Assembly: GCA_023432995.1 (NCBI GenBank)
Contig: JAEZES010000178.1
Coordinates: forward strand, 1 to 19,662
Length of the DNA stretch: 19,662 nt
Origin: Pseudomonadota bacterium
GTDB taxonomy: Bacteria; Pseudomonadota; Alphaproteobacteria; Sphingomonadales; Sphingomonadaceae
Direction: 5' to 3'
Below are positions 1 through 7,465 of this stretch, one piece after another. Each line of letters starts with the position of its first letter. The first letter of the stretch is position 1. The position numbers and the translations under genes were made by a program. Below the pieces are notes generated by a model that worked only from the letters and a program-made list of their open reading frames with translations, was not told the origin of the DNA and did no database searches.

Positions 1-198
1 GCTCGTGCCCGACCGCCGGAGCAGCAGCGCGCCCCCGGCGACCGCGCCCCACAGCGCCAGCGCCCGCACCGGGGTGGCGTAATCGGTCGGCAGCTTCCCG
101 GCGATGCCATCGAGCAGCGCGGCCACGACGGCCAGCGCGACGAACACCGCGACGATTTCGCCGAGCGCCCTCAGCCGTGCCCTGACGGTAAATTCCAT
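1..198 (-). CDS. Membrane protein, N-terminal part only (possible CPBP-type)
   Basis: This reading frame runs off the left edge; only the first 66 residues are present. The start ATG at 198 follows a GGGGGA Shine-Dalgarno sequence at good spacing. The visible part has a short basic N-terminus (MEFTVRARLRALGE), a hydrophobic segment at about residues 14-32 (VAVFVALAVVAALL), a short polar loop with PTDYATP, and a second hydrophobic segment at about 44-60 ending in LLLRR, so at least two membrane spans. This resembles the start of CPBP-family intramembrane proteases, but no catalytic motif lies in the window, so the family is a guess. The upstream 73 bp hold a promoter-like sequence framed by two palindromes, suggesting the gene is repressed by a dimeric regulator. 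Confidence 0.6.
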   Translation of the reverse strand, partial: MEFTVRARLRALGEIVAVFVALAVVAALLDGIAGKLPTDYATPVRALALWGAVAGGALLLRRSGTS

Positions 199-211
199 GA
201 CGTTCCCCCCG

Positions 212-229
212 TGTCACTCACAGGTGACA
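212..229. promoter_or_regulatory. Operator-like palindrome, proximal copy
   Basis: TGTCAC-N6-GTGACA is a perfect 6+6 inverted repeat between the -10 region and the start codon at 198. It has the same layout as the palindrome at 245-262 (TGTnAC-N6-GTnACA). Its centre is 33 bp away, about three helical turns, so bound dimers would sit on the same DNA face. This form suits TetR- or GntR-type dimers; the regulator is not in the window. Confidence 0.5.
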
Positions 230-255
230 TAAACGGGTGGAGAATGTAACGTCAA
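226..255 (-). promoter_or_regulatory. Putative promoter of the left-edge membrane protein gene
   Basis: On the minus strand, TTGACG (255-250) is followed after 18 bp by TATGTC (231-226), or after 17 bp by TTATGT. The -35 hexamer is good and the -10 is weak. The -35 lies inside one palindrome and the -10 touches the other, as in many repressor-controlled promoters. Confidence 0.4.
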
Positions 256-262
256 GGTTACA
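245..262. promoter_or_regulatory. Operator-like palindrome, distal copy
   Basis: TGTAAC-N6-GTTACA is a perfect 6+6 inverted repeat covering the putative -35 (TTGACG on the minus strand). It matches the palindrome at 212-229 in arm pattern and spacer length. It also lies just after the argG stop codon, but a 6-bp A+T-rich stem without a U-tract is a poor terminator, so an operator is the better reading. Confidence 0.5.
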
Positions 263-271
263 AGAAAAGGA

Positions 272-1489
<1,218 letters not shown>

Positions 1490-1523
1490 GGCAACTCCGC
1501 GAAGGCTGGGAAACTCGCGGCGC

Positions 1524-1552
1524 GCTCTAGGAGCGGCACGCGGTTTCCGCAA
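1524..1552 (-). promoter_or_regulatory. Putative argG promoter
   Basis: On the minus strand, TTGCGG (1552-1547) and TAGAGC (1529-1524) are separated by 17 bp. The expected transcript start is near 1517, giving a leader of roughly 28 nt that contains GGAG before the argG ATG at 1489. Confidence 0.5.
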
Positions 1553-1560
1553 GCGGCCGG

Positions 1561-2112
1561 CTAGCGGACCGGCCGCGCGGCGAGCTGCGGGTTGAGCGAG
1601 ACGATGTGGTTGAGCCAGGCCTTGGGCTTGCGCAGCATGGTGCGCGGAAAATCGACCGTCAGCCCGGCGAGCTCGGCCATGCGGCCGACAAAGTGGATGC
1701 AGTTGCGCGTGTCGAGGTCGTAGAACTTCCCCGGCGCGTCGCGCCACGCGATCACTTCCTGCTTCATCCGCTGATAGGTGGCGTCGGACACGGTCAGCGA
1801 AAAGTGGCGGTTGGTCGAGCGGATGTAGCGCTCGTCCTCCGAGTAGATCGTGTGCGTGACCGGGCCCATCAGCACCGCCGGCCCGGCGACCTTGGCCGAG
1901 AAGCCGTAGTTCTCGAAGATCCGCTCGCCGGTCGCGTCGAGCGTGCCCTCGAACACCACGAAGGCATGCGGATAGCGCCCGCCGAACAGCGAGCCGTTGA
2001 AGCTGTGGAAGTGCACCTGAACCTCGGCCTGCGCGGCGCCGGGGAAGGCGGCGACCGCCGCGAGCGCCAGCAGGGCGCGAAGCAGGAGCGAACGGAACGG
2101 CTGCGGAATCAT
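1561..2112 (-). CDS. Secreted protein, possible permuted NlpC/P60-like fold
   Basis: The 183-residue product begins with a clear Sec signal peptide: basic start, a Leu/Ala-rich core and cleavage near PGAAQA-EV at about residue 29. The mature part has an early conserved-looking His in YPHAFVVF (about residue 48), then NYGFSAK, and a later Cys in TRNCIHFVGRMAEL (about residue 138). A His first and then a Cys at the head of a helix is the order seen in circularly permuted papain-like enzymes (LRAT / NlpC-P60 relatives). That is an inference from the pattern only; substrate and role are unknown. The start at 2112 has AGGA upstream. A promoter-like pair lies between this gene and the sugar dehydrogenase, so it is probably transcribed on its own. 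Confidence 0.8.
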   Translation of the reverse strand: MIPQPFRSLLLRALLALAAVAAFPGAAQAEVQVHFHSFNGSLFGGRYPHAFVVFEGTLDATGERIFENYGFSAKVAGPAVLMGPVTHTIYSEDERYIRSTNRHFSLTVSDATYQRMKQEVIAWRDAPGKFYDLDTRNCIHFVGRMAELAGLTVDFPRTMLRKPKAWLNHIVSLNPQLAARPVR

Positions 2113-2145
2113 ACGTCCTGTCGCTGCGGGCCGGGAGCGGCGCGA

Positions 2146-2174
2146 GGTTTACCGCGCGCCGCCCGCCGCGACAA
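2146..2174 (-). promoter_or_regulatory. Putative promoter of the secreted protein gene
   Basis: On the minus strand, TTGTCG (2174-2169) and TAAACC (2151-2146) are separated by 17 bp. The start codon is at 2112, so the leader would be about 27 nt long and includes AGGA. Confidence 0.4.
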
Positions 2175-2180
2175 CCGCAC

Positions 2181-3398
2181 TCACCGTGCCGCGGGCTCGA
2201 TCCGCAGCACCGCGTTCTCGTCGCCGTCGGTCAGCACGTAGATCAGCCCGTCGGGCCCTTCGGCGACGTCGCGCACGCGCTTGTGCAGCGGCGCCAGCAG
2301 CGCCTCGCGGCGCAGCTCGCCGAGCTCGGCGTTGAACACCACGCGCTGCAGGCTGCCGGTGTTGTTGATCTCGCCCCAGCGGGCGCTGCCGACGAACAGG
2401 TTGCCCTGCCACGCCGGGAACCGATCGCCGCGGTAGATCATCAGCCCCGACGGGCCGATCGAGGGCCACCACAGCACGAGCGGCTGCTCGACCCCCGCCA
2501 CCACCGGCAGCTCCGAGCCGCGCGTGCCGTCGTAGTTGCGGCTGTAGGTGTGCGTCGGCCAGCCGTAATTGGCGCCCGGGCGGATCAGGTTGACTTCGTC
2601 GCCGCCGTTCATGCCGTGCTCGGCGTTGAACACCGCACCGGTTTCGCGGTCGACCAGCAGGCCGTGCTGGTCGCGGTGGCCGTAGCTGTAGATCGCGGGG
2701 TGCGCGCCGGCCCGGCTGACGAACGGGTTGTCGGCCGGGACCGAGCCGTCGGGGTTGCGCCACAGGACCTTGCCGTAAGGGCTCGAGAGGTCCTGCGCCG
2801 CCTCGCCGAACGGCGCGCCCACCGTCAGCCAGACCTTGCCGTCGGGCCCGACCGCGACGCGCGAGCCGCCGGCGTAGGACGCCTGCTCGGCGGCGAACAG
2901 CGTCTCGACGTCGCTGACGCGGCCGTCGGCATAGCGGGCGCGCTTGAGGTGGAACCAGGCCTGGCGCTGCTGCGGGTTGGCGCCCTCGGGCATTGGCGCC
3001 GGCTCGTTCCAGGTGAAGTAGAACCGCCCGCTGGTGGCGAAGTCCGGGGCCTGCGCGATGTCCTGCAGGCCGAGGCTGAACACCTCCTCGGCGGGGCGCG
3101 GCATGCCCGCGATCAGGCCGTCCTCGAGCCGGGCCGCGCCGGTCGCCTGGCGCAGCAGCCGCAGGCCGGCGCCGCGCTCGACGATCAGCAGGTCGCCGTT
3201 CGGCAGGAACTCGATCGCGAAGGGGCGCGGGAAGCCCTTGGCGAGCACGGTGACCTTGATCCCGTGCTGCTCCGCGGTGTCGAACTCGTAGGGCGCATCG
3301 GCGAGGGGGACCGGGGCGATCCCGGGCGGAGGGGGCTGCTGGGCGTGGGCGCCGATCGACGCCAGCAGGACCGATGCGGCGAGCGCACGCTTCAACAT
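2181..3398 (-). CDS. PQQ-dependent aldose sugar dehydrogenase family protein
   Basis: The protein belongs to the soluble glucose/sorbosone dehydrogenase beta-propeller family (as E. coli YliI), which oxidises aldoses in the periplasm using pyrroloquinoline quinone. It has 405 residues with a Sec signal peptide (LLASIGAHA-QQ). Family blocks in order are PRPFAIEFLPNGDLLIVER, GLQDIAQAPDF, GGSRVAVGPDGKVWLTVG, the active-site SYGHRDQHGL, EHGMNGGDEVN followed by PGANYGWP, and the late SIGPSGLMIYRGDRFP. In place of the common HRNPQGL it has HRDQHGL. The start at 3398 has a GGGGGG ribosome site. It lies 26 bp after cfa on the same strand with no obvious promoter between, so the two are likely co-transcribed. 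No PQQ synthesis genes are in the window. Confidence 0.9.
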   Translation of the reverse strand: MLKRALAASVLLASIGAHAQQPPPPGIAPVPLADAPYEFDTAEQHGIKVTVLAKGFPRPFAIEFLPNGDLLIVERGAGLRLLRQATGAARLEDGLIAGMPRPAEEVFSLGLQDIAQAPDFATSGRFYFTWNEPAPMPEGANPQQRQAWFHLKRARYADGRVSDVETLFAAEQASYAGGSRVAVGPDGKVWLTVGAPFGEAAQDLSSPYGKVLWRNPDGSVPADNPFVSRAGAHPAIYSYGHRDQHGLLVDRETGAVFNAEHGMNGGDEVNLIRPGANYGWPTHTYSRNYDGTRGSELPVVAGVEQPLVLWWPSIGPSGLMIYRGDRFPAWQGNLFVGSARWGEINNTGSLQRVVFNAELGELRREALLAPLHKRVRDVAEGPDGLIYVLTDGDENAVLRIEPAAR

Positions 3399-3424
3399 AA
3401 TCCCCCCCTCTCGTTGGGTCGAGG

Positions 3425-4705
3425 CTACTCCGCCGCCTGCGCGAGATGCCACACCGGCGGCTCCTCGCTCTCGCGCAGCCGCGCGCTTTCCTCGTGAATG
3501 AACTCGCGCGTCATCGGGATCGCCGCGCGATCCTTGACGTAGATCAGCTGCCAGTTGACCATCCGCCCGTGGCGGAATGCCTGCTCGGCGCCGGCGAGGT
3601 AGAACTGCCACATGCGGTAGAACGTCTCGTCGTAGAGGTCGACGATCTCGTCCTTGTGCATGACCGTGCGGTTGTACCACTCCTCGAGCGTGTGGCTGTA
3701 GTGGAAGCGCATCGCCTCGACGTCCATGACCTGCCAGCCGGCTTTCTCGCTCTCGGTGACCAGCTCGGACAGGGCGGGGATGTAGCCGCCGGGGAAGATG
3801 TACTTGCGCGTCCACGCGTCGGTGAAGCCGGGCTCGCCGGCGCGGCCGCAGCAGTGGCTGAACATGACCCCGTCGGGCTTGAGCAGCCGGTGGGTATGCT
3901 GGAAGAACTGCGGGTAGTGCGGCGTACCGACGTGCTCGAGCAGGCCGACCGAGCTGATCCGGTCGAACTCGCCCTCGACGTCGCGGTAGTCCATCAGCGC
4001 GAACTTGACCTTGTCGTCGACGCCGAGCGCCTTCGCCCGCTCCTTGCAGAACTGGATCTGATCGGGCGCCAGCGCGACCCCGAGCACTTCGCAGTCGTAG
4101 TGCTTGTTGAGGTACAGCGCGAGCCCGCCCCAGCCGCAGCCGATGTCGAGCACCTTCATGCCCGGCTTGATGAACATCTTGGCGGCGATGTGCGCCTTCT
4201 TGTCGAGCTGCGCCTTCTCGAGGCTGTTCGAGGTGTCGCGGTAGTAGCCCATCGTGTACTGCCGGTCCTCGTCGAGGAACAGCTCGTAGAGCCGGCGGGT
4301 CAGGTTGTAGGTATGCTCGGCGTTCTTGCGCGCCTTGCCGCGCAGGTTGACGCTGTCGATCCTGGCGAGCGTGCGGGCCAGCGCCTTGCGCACCGGGCCC
4401 TTGGCGCTGAGCGCGGTGTTGCTCTTCACCTTGGCGTTCATGGCCACGAACAGCACCATGTCGCGGATGTCGTAGGGCTCCTCGACCACCAGCCAGCCCC
4501 ACATGTAGGCCTCACCGGCGCCGACCGCCGGGTAGCGGGCGATGTGCGAGGAGGCCTTCTTGTCGGTCAGCCGGACGTGCATCGGCTGCCCGTGCTCCAT
4601 CGTCTCGGGGCCGGGACCGTATTCGTAGACCTTGCCGTCATAGTCGGTGATGACCAGCCGGCCGGTCCTGATGATCTTCTTGAGAAACTTATCCAACAGC
4701 CACAT
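3425..4705 (-). CDS. cfa: Cyclopropane-fatty-acyl-phospholipid synthase
   Basis: This SAM-dependent enzyme adds a methylene bridge to unsaturated acyl chains of membrane phospholipids. The 426-residue product has the CFA N-terminal domain, then the Rossmann methyltransferase domain with motif I LDIGCGWGG at about residues 186-194, GVALAPDQI, FDRISSVGLLEHVG, the HCCGRAGEP loop, KYIFPGGYIP and the late HYSHTLEEWY. Relative to E. coli Cfa, the active-site Cys139 region reads YTMGYY (Met for Cys) and the His-x-Ile loop reads His-Cys-Cys, as I align them by eye. The frame is open to an ATG at 4768, but a strong promoter (4736-4764) falls inside that extension. The start at 4705 has GGGGAG upstream and gives the usual MWLLDKFL-type start, so I chose it. 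Confidence 0.93.
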   Translation of the reverse strand: MWLLDKFLKKIIRTGRLVITDYDGKVYEYGPGPETMEHGQPMHVRLTDKKASSHIARYPAVGAGEAYMWGWLVVEEPYDIRDMVLFVAMNAKVKSNTALSAKGPVRKALARTLARIDSVNLRGKARKNAEHTYNLTRRLYELFLDEDRQYTMGYYRDTSNSLEKAQLDKKAHIAAKMFIKPGMKVLDIGCGWGGLALYLNKHYDCEVLGVALAPDQIQFCKERAKALGVDDKVKFALMDYRDVEGEFDRISSVGLLEHVGTPHYPQFFQHTHRLLKPDGVMFSHCCGRAGEPGFTDAWTRKYIFPGGYIPALSELVTESEKAGWQVMDVEAMRFHYSHTLEEWYNRTVMHKDEIVDLYDETFYRMWQFYLAGAEQAFRHGRMVNWQLIYVKDRAAIPMTREFIHEESARLRESEEPPVWHLAQAAE

Positions 4706-4735
4706 CCGGCCCAACTCCCCACTGTGCAGCGCGGC

Positions 4736-4764
4736 AATAGAACGGCGCCTTTGCGGGCTGTCAA
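4736..4764 (-). promoter_or_regulatory. Putative cfa promoter
   Basis: On the minus strand, TTGACA (4764-4759), a perfect consensus -35, is followed after 17 bp by TCTATT (4741-4736). A transcript starting near 4729 would have a leader of about 25 nt with GGGGAG before the ATG at 4705. This is the best promoter in the window and it decides the cfa start. Confidence 0.7.
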
Positions 4765-4778
4765 TCATGGGTTACCCT
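4751..4778 (+). promoter_or_regulatory. Putative promoter of the DUF1801 gene
   Basis: TTGCGG (4751-4756) and TACCCT (4773-4778) are separated by 16 bp. The start codon at 4786 lies only 7 nt after the -10, so the transcript would be leaderless or nearly so. It overlaps the cfa promoter on the other strand. Confidence 0.35.
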
Positions 4779-4785
4779 GCGGCCC

Positions 4786-5214
4786 ATGGCCGAGCTCAAG
4801 ACCAAGCCGTCACCGGTCAGCGCCGCCGAATATCTCGCCGCCGTCGAGCCCGCGGCGAAGCGCGAGGACGGCCGCGTGCTCGACGCGCTGTTCCGCAAGG
4901 TCACCGGCGAACCGGCGGTGATGTGGGGCCCGTCGATCGTCGGTTACGGCCGCTACCGCTACAAGTACGACAGCGGGCACGAGGGCGAGATGTGCCGTGC
5001 GGGGTTCTCCCCGCGCAAGGCGAAGCATTCGCTCTACCTCCTCGGCTGCGGCGGCAAGGACGCGGAGATGGAAGCGCTGCTCGCCAATCTCGGCAAGCAT
5101 TCGCGCGGGGTCGGGTGCCTCTACGTCAACAAGCTCGCCGACATCGACCTCGCGGTGCTCGAGCAGATGATCAGGCTGGGATGGCGGCGGTCGTTCGAGA
5201 AATGGCCGGACTAG
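4786..5214 (+). CDS. DUF1801 domain protein
   Basis: A small cytoplasmic protein of 142 residues with the DUF1801 (YdhG-like) pattern: an N-terminal KPSPVSAAEYLAAV, a helix R-x-D-x-x-x-L-x-x-LF, then VMWGPSIVGYGRYRYKY, the beta segment SLYLLG, and a C-terminal IDLAVLEQMIRLGW. No biochemical function is established for the family. The start at 4786 has no clear Shine-Dalgarno sequence and the likely -10 is only 7 nt upstream, so translation may be leaderless. It is divergent from cfa and convergent with the molybdoenzyme gene. Confidence 0.88.
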   Translation: MAELKTKPSPVSAAEYLAAVEPAAKREDGRVLDALFRKVTGEPAVMWGPSIVGYGRYRYKYDSGHEGEMCRAGFSPRKAKHSLYLLGCGGKDAEMEALLANLGKHSRGVGCLYVNKLADIDLAVLEQMIRLGWRRSFEKWPD

Positions 5215-5233
5215 CGCCGCGTCAAGCCGCTAG
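5211..5233. terminator. Convergent-junction hairpin containing both stop codons
   Basis: CTAGCG (5211-5216) and CGCTAG (5228-5233) form a perfect 6-bp inverted repeat with an 11-nt loop. The DUF1801 stop TAG (5212-5214) and the molybdoenzyme stop on the other strand (5232-5230) lie symmetrically within the arms. There is no U-tract. A bidirectional terminator is the likely role. Confidence 0.5.
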
Positions 5234-5967
5234 ACGCCGGCGTACCACTGGTAGCCGCGGTCTTCCCAGTAGCCGCCGTTGCCGCCCTCGATGCCGTCGA
5301 GGCTGGCGACGGCCTCGATCGCGGTCAGGAACTTGGCGTGCTTGTAGCCGAGCTGGCGCTCGATCCGCAGGCGCAGCGGGGCGCCGTTGCGGACCGGCAG
5401 CGGCTCGCCGTTGAGCGCGTGGGCGATGATCGTCTGCGGATGGAACGCGTCGTCGAGGTCGCAGCTCTCGTAGTAGGGGTGGCCGTTGAACGCGTCGGCG
5501 CAGCGGAACACGATGAACCGCGCGCCGTCCTGCAGCCCGGCCGTGTCGAGCAGCGTCGACAGTTGCGGGCCGGTCCACTGGCCGATCGCGCTCCATCCCT
5601 CGACGCAGTTGTGGCGGGTGACCTGGGTCCGCTGGGGCAGGGCGAGGATGTCGTCGAGCGACAGGCTCAGCGGCCGCTCGACCAGACCGCGCACCGCGAG
5701 CAGCCAGTCGGGGAAGCCGGCGGCGACTTGCGCGCGGTAGGCGTCGCTGTCGACCTGCTGGTTGCCGTTGCCGCGAAAGAACGGCGAGACGTCGGCGAGC
5801 GTGTATTCGCGCGCCATCGGCCGGCGCCCGCCGATCAGGCGGTGCGCCCCGCGGTGGAGCTTCTCGGCGCCGTCGACCAGCCCCTGGAACGCCTCGCTCT
5901 TGCCGATCTTGCTGCAGCCGGTGGCGAACAGCGCGGCGAGGCCGGCGAGGACGTTACGCCGCTTCAT
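5230..5967 (-). CDS. Sulfite-oxidase-fold molybdopterin oxidoreductase (MsrP-like)
   Basis: The 245-residue protein is a molybdenum-cofactor oxidoreductase of the sulfite oxidase / MsrP (YedY) superfamily. The cofactor thiolate is Cys121 in TRHNCVEGW; further family blocks are the FRCADAFN segment, the NGEPLP-x-x-x-GAPLRL turn and QLGYKHAKFL. The N-terminus KRRNVLAG is twin-arginine-like and runs into a possible lipobox ending at Cys18 (FATGC), so the enzyme may be exported folded by Tat and tethered as a lipoprotein. It is shorter than E. coli MsrP (334 residues as precursor). The gene overlaps the end of the cytochrome b gene by 14 bp; that cytochrome is the likely membrane electron partner. 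The substrate is not evident. Confidence 0.88.
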   Translation of the reverse strand: MKRRNVLAGLAALFATGCSKIGKSEAFQGLVDGAEKLHRGAHRLIGGRRPMAREYTLADVSPFFRGNGNQQVDSDAYRAQVAAGFPDWLLAVRGLVERPLSLSLDDILALPQRTQVTRHNCVEGWSAIGQWTGPQLSTLLDTAGLQDGARFIVFRCADAFNGHPYYESCDLDDAFHPQTIIAHALNGEPLPVRNGAPLRLRIERQLGYKHAKFLTAIEAVASLDGIEGGNGGYWEDRGYQWYAGV

Positions 5968-6628
5968 CGCTGCGCCCTCCCGCGATCATGTCCCACACGT
6001 GCCGCGCCGGCTTGTTGAGCAGCACCAGCGCCAGGTGCAGCACGACGAAGGCGAACAGCAGCCAGGCGACGATGAAGTGGACCGAACGCGCGCTCTGGCG
6101 GCCGCCGAACATCTCGCTGAGGAACGGCCAGGCGGCGTCCATCCCCGGGCTCATCGCCATGCCGGTGACGATCATCAGCGGCAACAGCACGAACAGCACC
6201 GCGGCATAGGCGGCTTTCTGCAGGAAGTTGTACTTGGCGCCTTGATGGTCGAACTCGAACCGCAGGTGGGCGCGCACGTCGGCCCACACCGCACCCGGCC
6301 GCCACTCGCCCGGTCGGGTGGCGAGGTCGCGGCGGAAGTGGCCGTTGAGCAGCGCGGCGAGCATGAACAGCAGCAGCGACAGCGCGAACACCCAGGCGAA
6401 CAGCACGTGCCAGTCGCGCGCGCCGCCGAGGCTGTAGTGGCCGGGGATCGTCGCCCAGCCGGGGAAGCGCGCGACGTGGAGCCAGGCGTCCTCGGGCGCG
6501 AAGCCCCATTCGCCCCAGTAGAGCCGCGGATGCGCGTTGGAGATGTTCAGTCCCGACATGAACAGCACGACCAGACTGATCGCGTTGAGCCAGTGCCACA
6601 GCCGGGTGCTGAGCGCGTGCCGCTTCAT
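5954..6628 (-). CDS. Cytochrome b561-type membrane electron carrier
   Basis: The 224-residue integral membrane protein has four predicted spans: about residues 12-27, a second around WHVLFAWVFALSLLLFMLAALL, a third around AVLFVLLPLMIVTGMAM and a fourth around VHFIVAWLLFAFVVLHLALVLL. Histidines that could bind haem include the one in RLWHWLN at the start of span 1, one at the head of span 2, and a pair 14 residues apart in span 4, the pattern of dihaem b-type cytochromes such as the hydrogenase and formate dehydrogenase b subunits. It is not the MsrQ type. It is translationally coupled to the SDR gene before it (ATGA overlap) and overlaps the molybdoenzyme after it, which suggests it passes electrons between that enzyme and the quinone pool. 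Confidence 0.88.
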   Translation of the reverse strand: MKRHALSTRLWHWLNAISLVVLFMSGLNISNAHPRLYWGEWGFAPEDAWLHVARFPGWATIPGHYSLGGARDWHVLFAWVFALSLLLFMLAALLNGHFRRDLATRPGEWRPGAVWADVRAHLRFEFDHQGAKYNFLQKAAYAAVLFVLLPLMIVTGMAMSPGMDAAWPFLSEMFGGRQSARSVHFIVAWLLFAFVVLHLALVLLNKPARHVWDMIAGGRSDEAA

Positions 6629-7386
6629 GACGCCGCCAGATACATCACGTCGCGCGGCTGGGCGAGCAGGTGCTGGCCCGAATCGACGAACAGCGTCTGC
6701 CCGCTTGCCAGCGGGCCGGTGGCGAGGAACAGCGCCGCCCCGGCGACCTCGTCGGCGCCGGTGCGGCGGCCGAGCAGGTTGAGGCGGTGGGTCACTTCGG
6801 CCTCGGCCTCGGACTGGTCGTGGCTGGCGAGGATCGCCCCCGGGGCGAGGCCGTAGACTCGGTCCTGGGAGTCCGTGGCCATCGCCAGCATCGGCACGGT
6901 CGCAGCCAGCGCGTGCTTGCTCATCGTGTAGCTGAAGAAGTCCGGGTTGGGATTGGCGAGCTTCTGGTCAGTCAGCTGGATGACCCGGCGCCCGGCCGGC
7001 GAGCGGGCGAGGCGCAGGTAGGCTTGCGCCATGATCGCCGGGGTGACCGCGTTGACCTGCAGCGCCTCCCAGTTGATCCCGACGTCGAGTTGCAGCGCGT
7101 CGTCGGGGCGGAAGACGGAGGCCGAGTTGACCAGCGCGCGCCAGTCGTCGAGGCGGCCCGCCAGGTCTTCGATCATCTCGAGCGCGGCGCCGCCGTCGGC
7201 CAGGTCGCAGCGCACGGCCTCGCCGCTCGGCAGCTCGGCGGCGAGCGCCTCGGCCTCGGCGAGCGAGCGGTTGCAGTGCACGACGACGTGCCACCCGGCC
7301 CCGCCGAACTGCCGGCTGATCGCCGCGCCGACGCGTTTCGCGCCGCCGGTGACGAGGACCGCCGGCCGTGTCACTGGGTTCGCCAT
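6625..7386 (-). CDS. SDR oxidoreductase, pteridine reductase / FolM-like
   Basis: An NADPH-type short-chain dehydrogenase of 253 residues. The cofactor motif is TGGAKRVG at 13-20, which fits the TGxxxRxG variant of pteridine reductases instead of the usual TGxxxGxG. The catalytic Tyr153-x-x-x-Lys157 is in YTMSK, and 13 residues before the Tyr is Asp140, where most SDRs have Ser. An Asp-Tyr-Lys triad with this spacing is typical of PTR1 and FolM-like enzymes that reduce dihydropterins. The exact substrate is inferred. The start at 7386 has GGGG upstream; an ATG at 7395 is also in frame but lacks a ribosome site. It is first in the operon with the cytochrome b and molybdoenzyme genes. Confidence 0.88.
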   Translation of the reverse strand: MANPVTRPAVLVTGGAKRVGAAISRQFGGAGWHVVVHCNRSLAEAEALAAELPSGEAVRCDLADGGAALEMIEDLAGRLDDWRALVNSASVFRPDDALQLDVGINWEALQVNAVTPAIMAQAYLRLARSPAGRRVIQLTDQKLANPNPDFFSYTMSKHALAATVPMLAMATDSQDRVYGLAPGAILASHDQSEAEAEVTHRLNLLGRRTGADEVAGAALFLATGPLASGQTLFVDSGQHLLAQPRDVMYLAAS

Positions 7387-7421
7387 CGGCCCCATTGGAG
7401 CATATTGATCCGGCCGGGGAA

Positions 7422-7442
7422 AGCGCCCTTGCCGGGGGCGCT
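7422..7442. promoter_or_regulatory. Perfect dyad over the DUF2946 promoter -35
   Basis: AGCGCCC (7422-7428) and GGGCGCT (7436-7442) are perfect inverted 7-mers separated by 7 bp that contain the likely -35 TTGCCG. It could be a repressor or activator site for the DUF2946 unit. In G+C-rich DNA such dyads also occur by chance. Confidence 0.3.
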
Positions 7443-7457
7443 GGCGCGGCCTATCGG
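7429..7457 (+). promoter_or_regulatory. Putative promoter of the DUF2946 - outer membrane protein unit
   Basis: TTGCCG (7429-7434) and TATCGG (7452-7457) are separated by 17 bp. The ATG at 7466 lies 8 nt after the -10, so the transcript would start at or within a nucleotide or two of the start codon. Confidence 0.4.
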
Positions 7458-7465
7458 CCCTGCCC

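Noticed and set aside
4706..4768. Upstream ATG of cfa at 4768
   Set aside because: The extension contains the near-consensus promoter and is not part of the usual N-terminus; ATG 4705 has GGGGAG.
3446..4921. 491-residue frame opposite cfa
   Set aside because: Composition is Leu/Val/Arg-rich as expected from reading cfa backwards, and it runs through the divergent promoter region.
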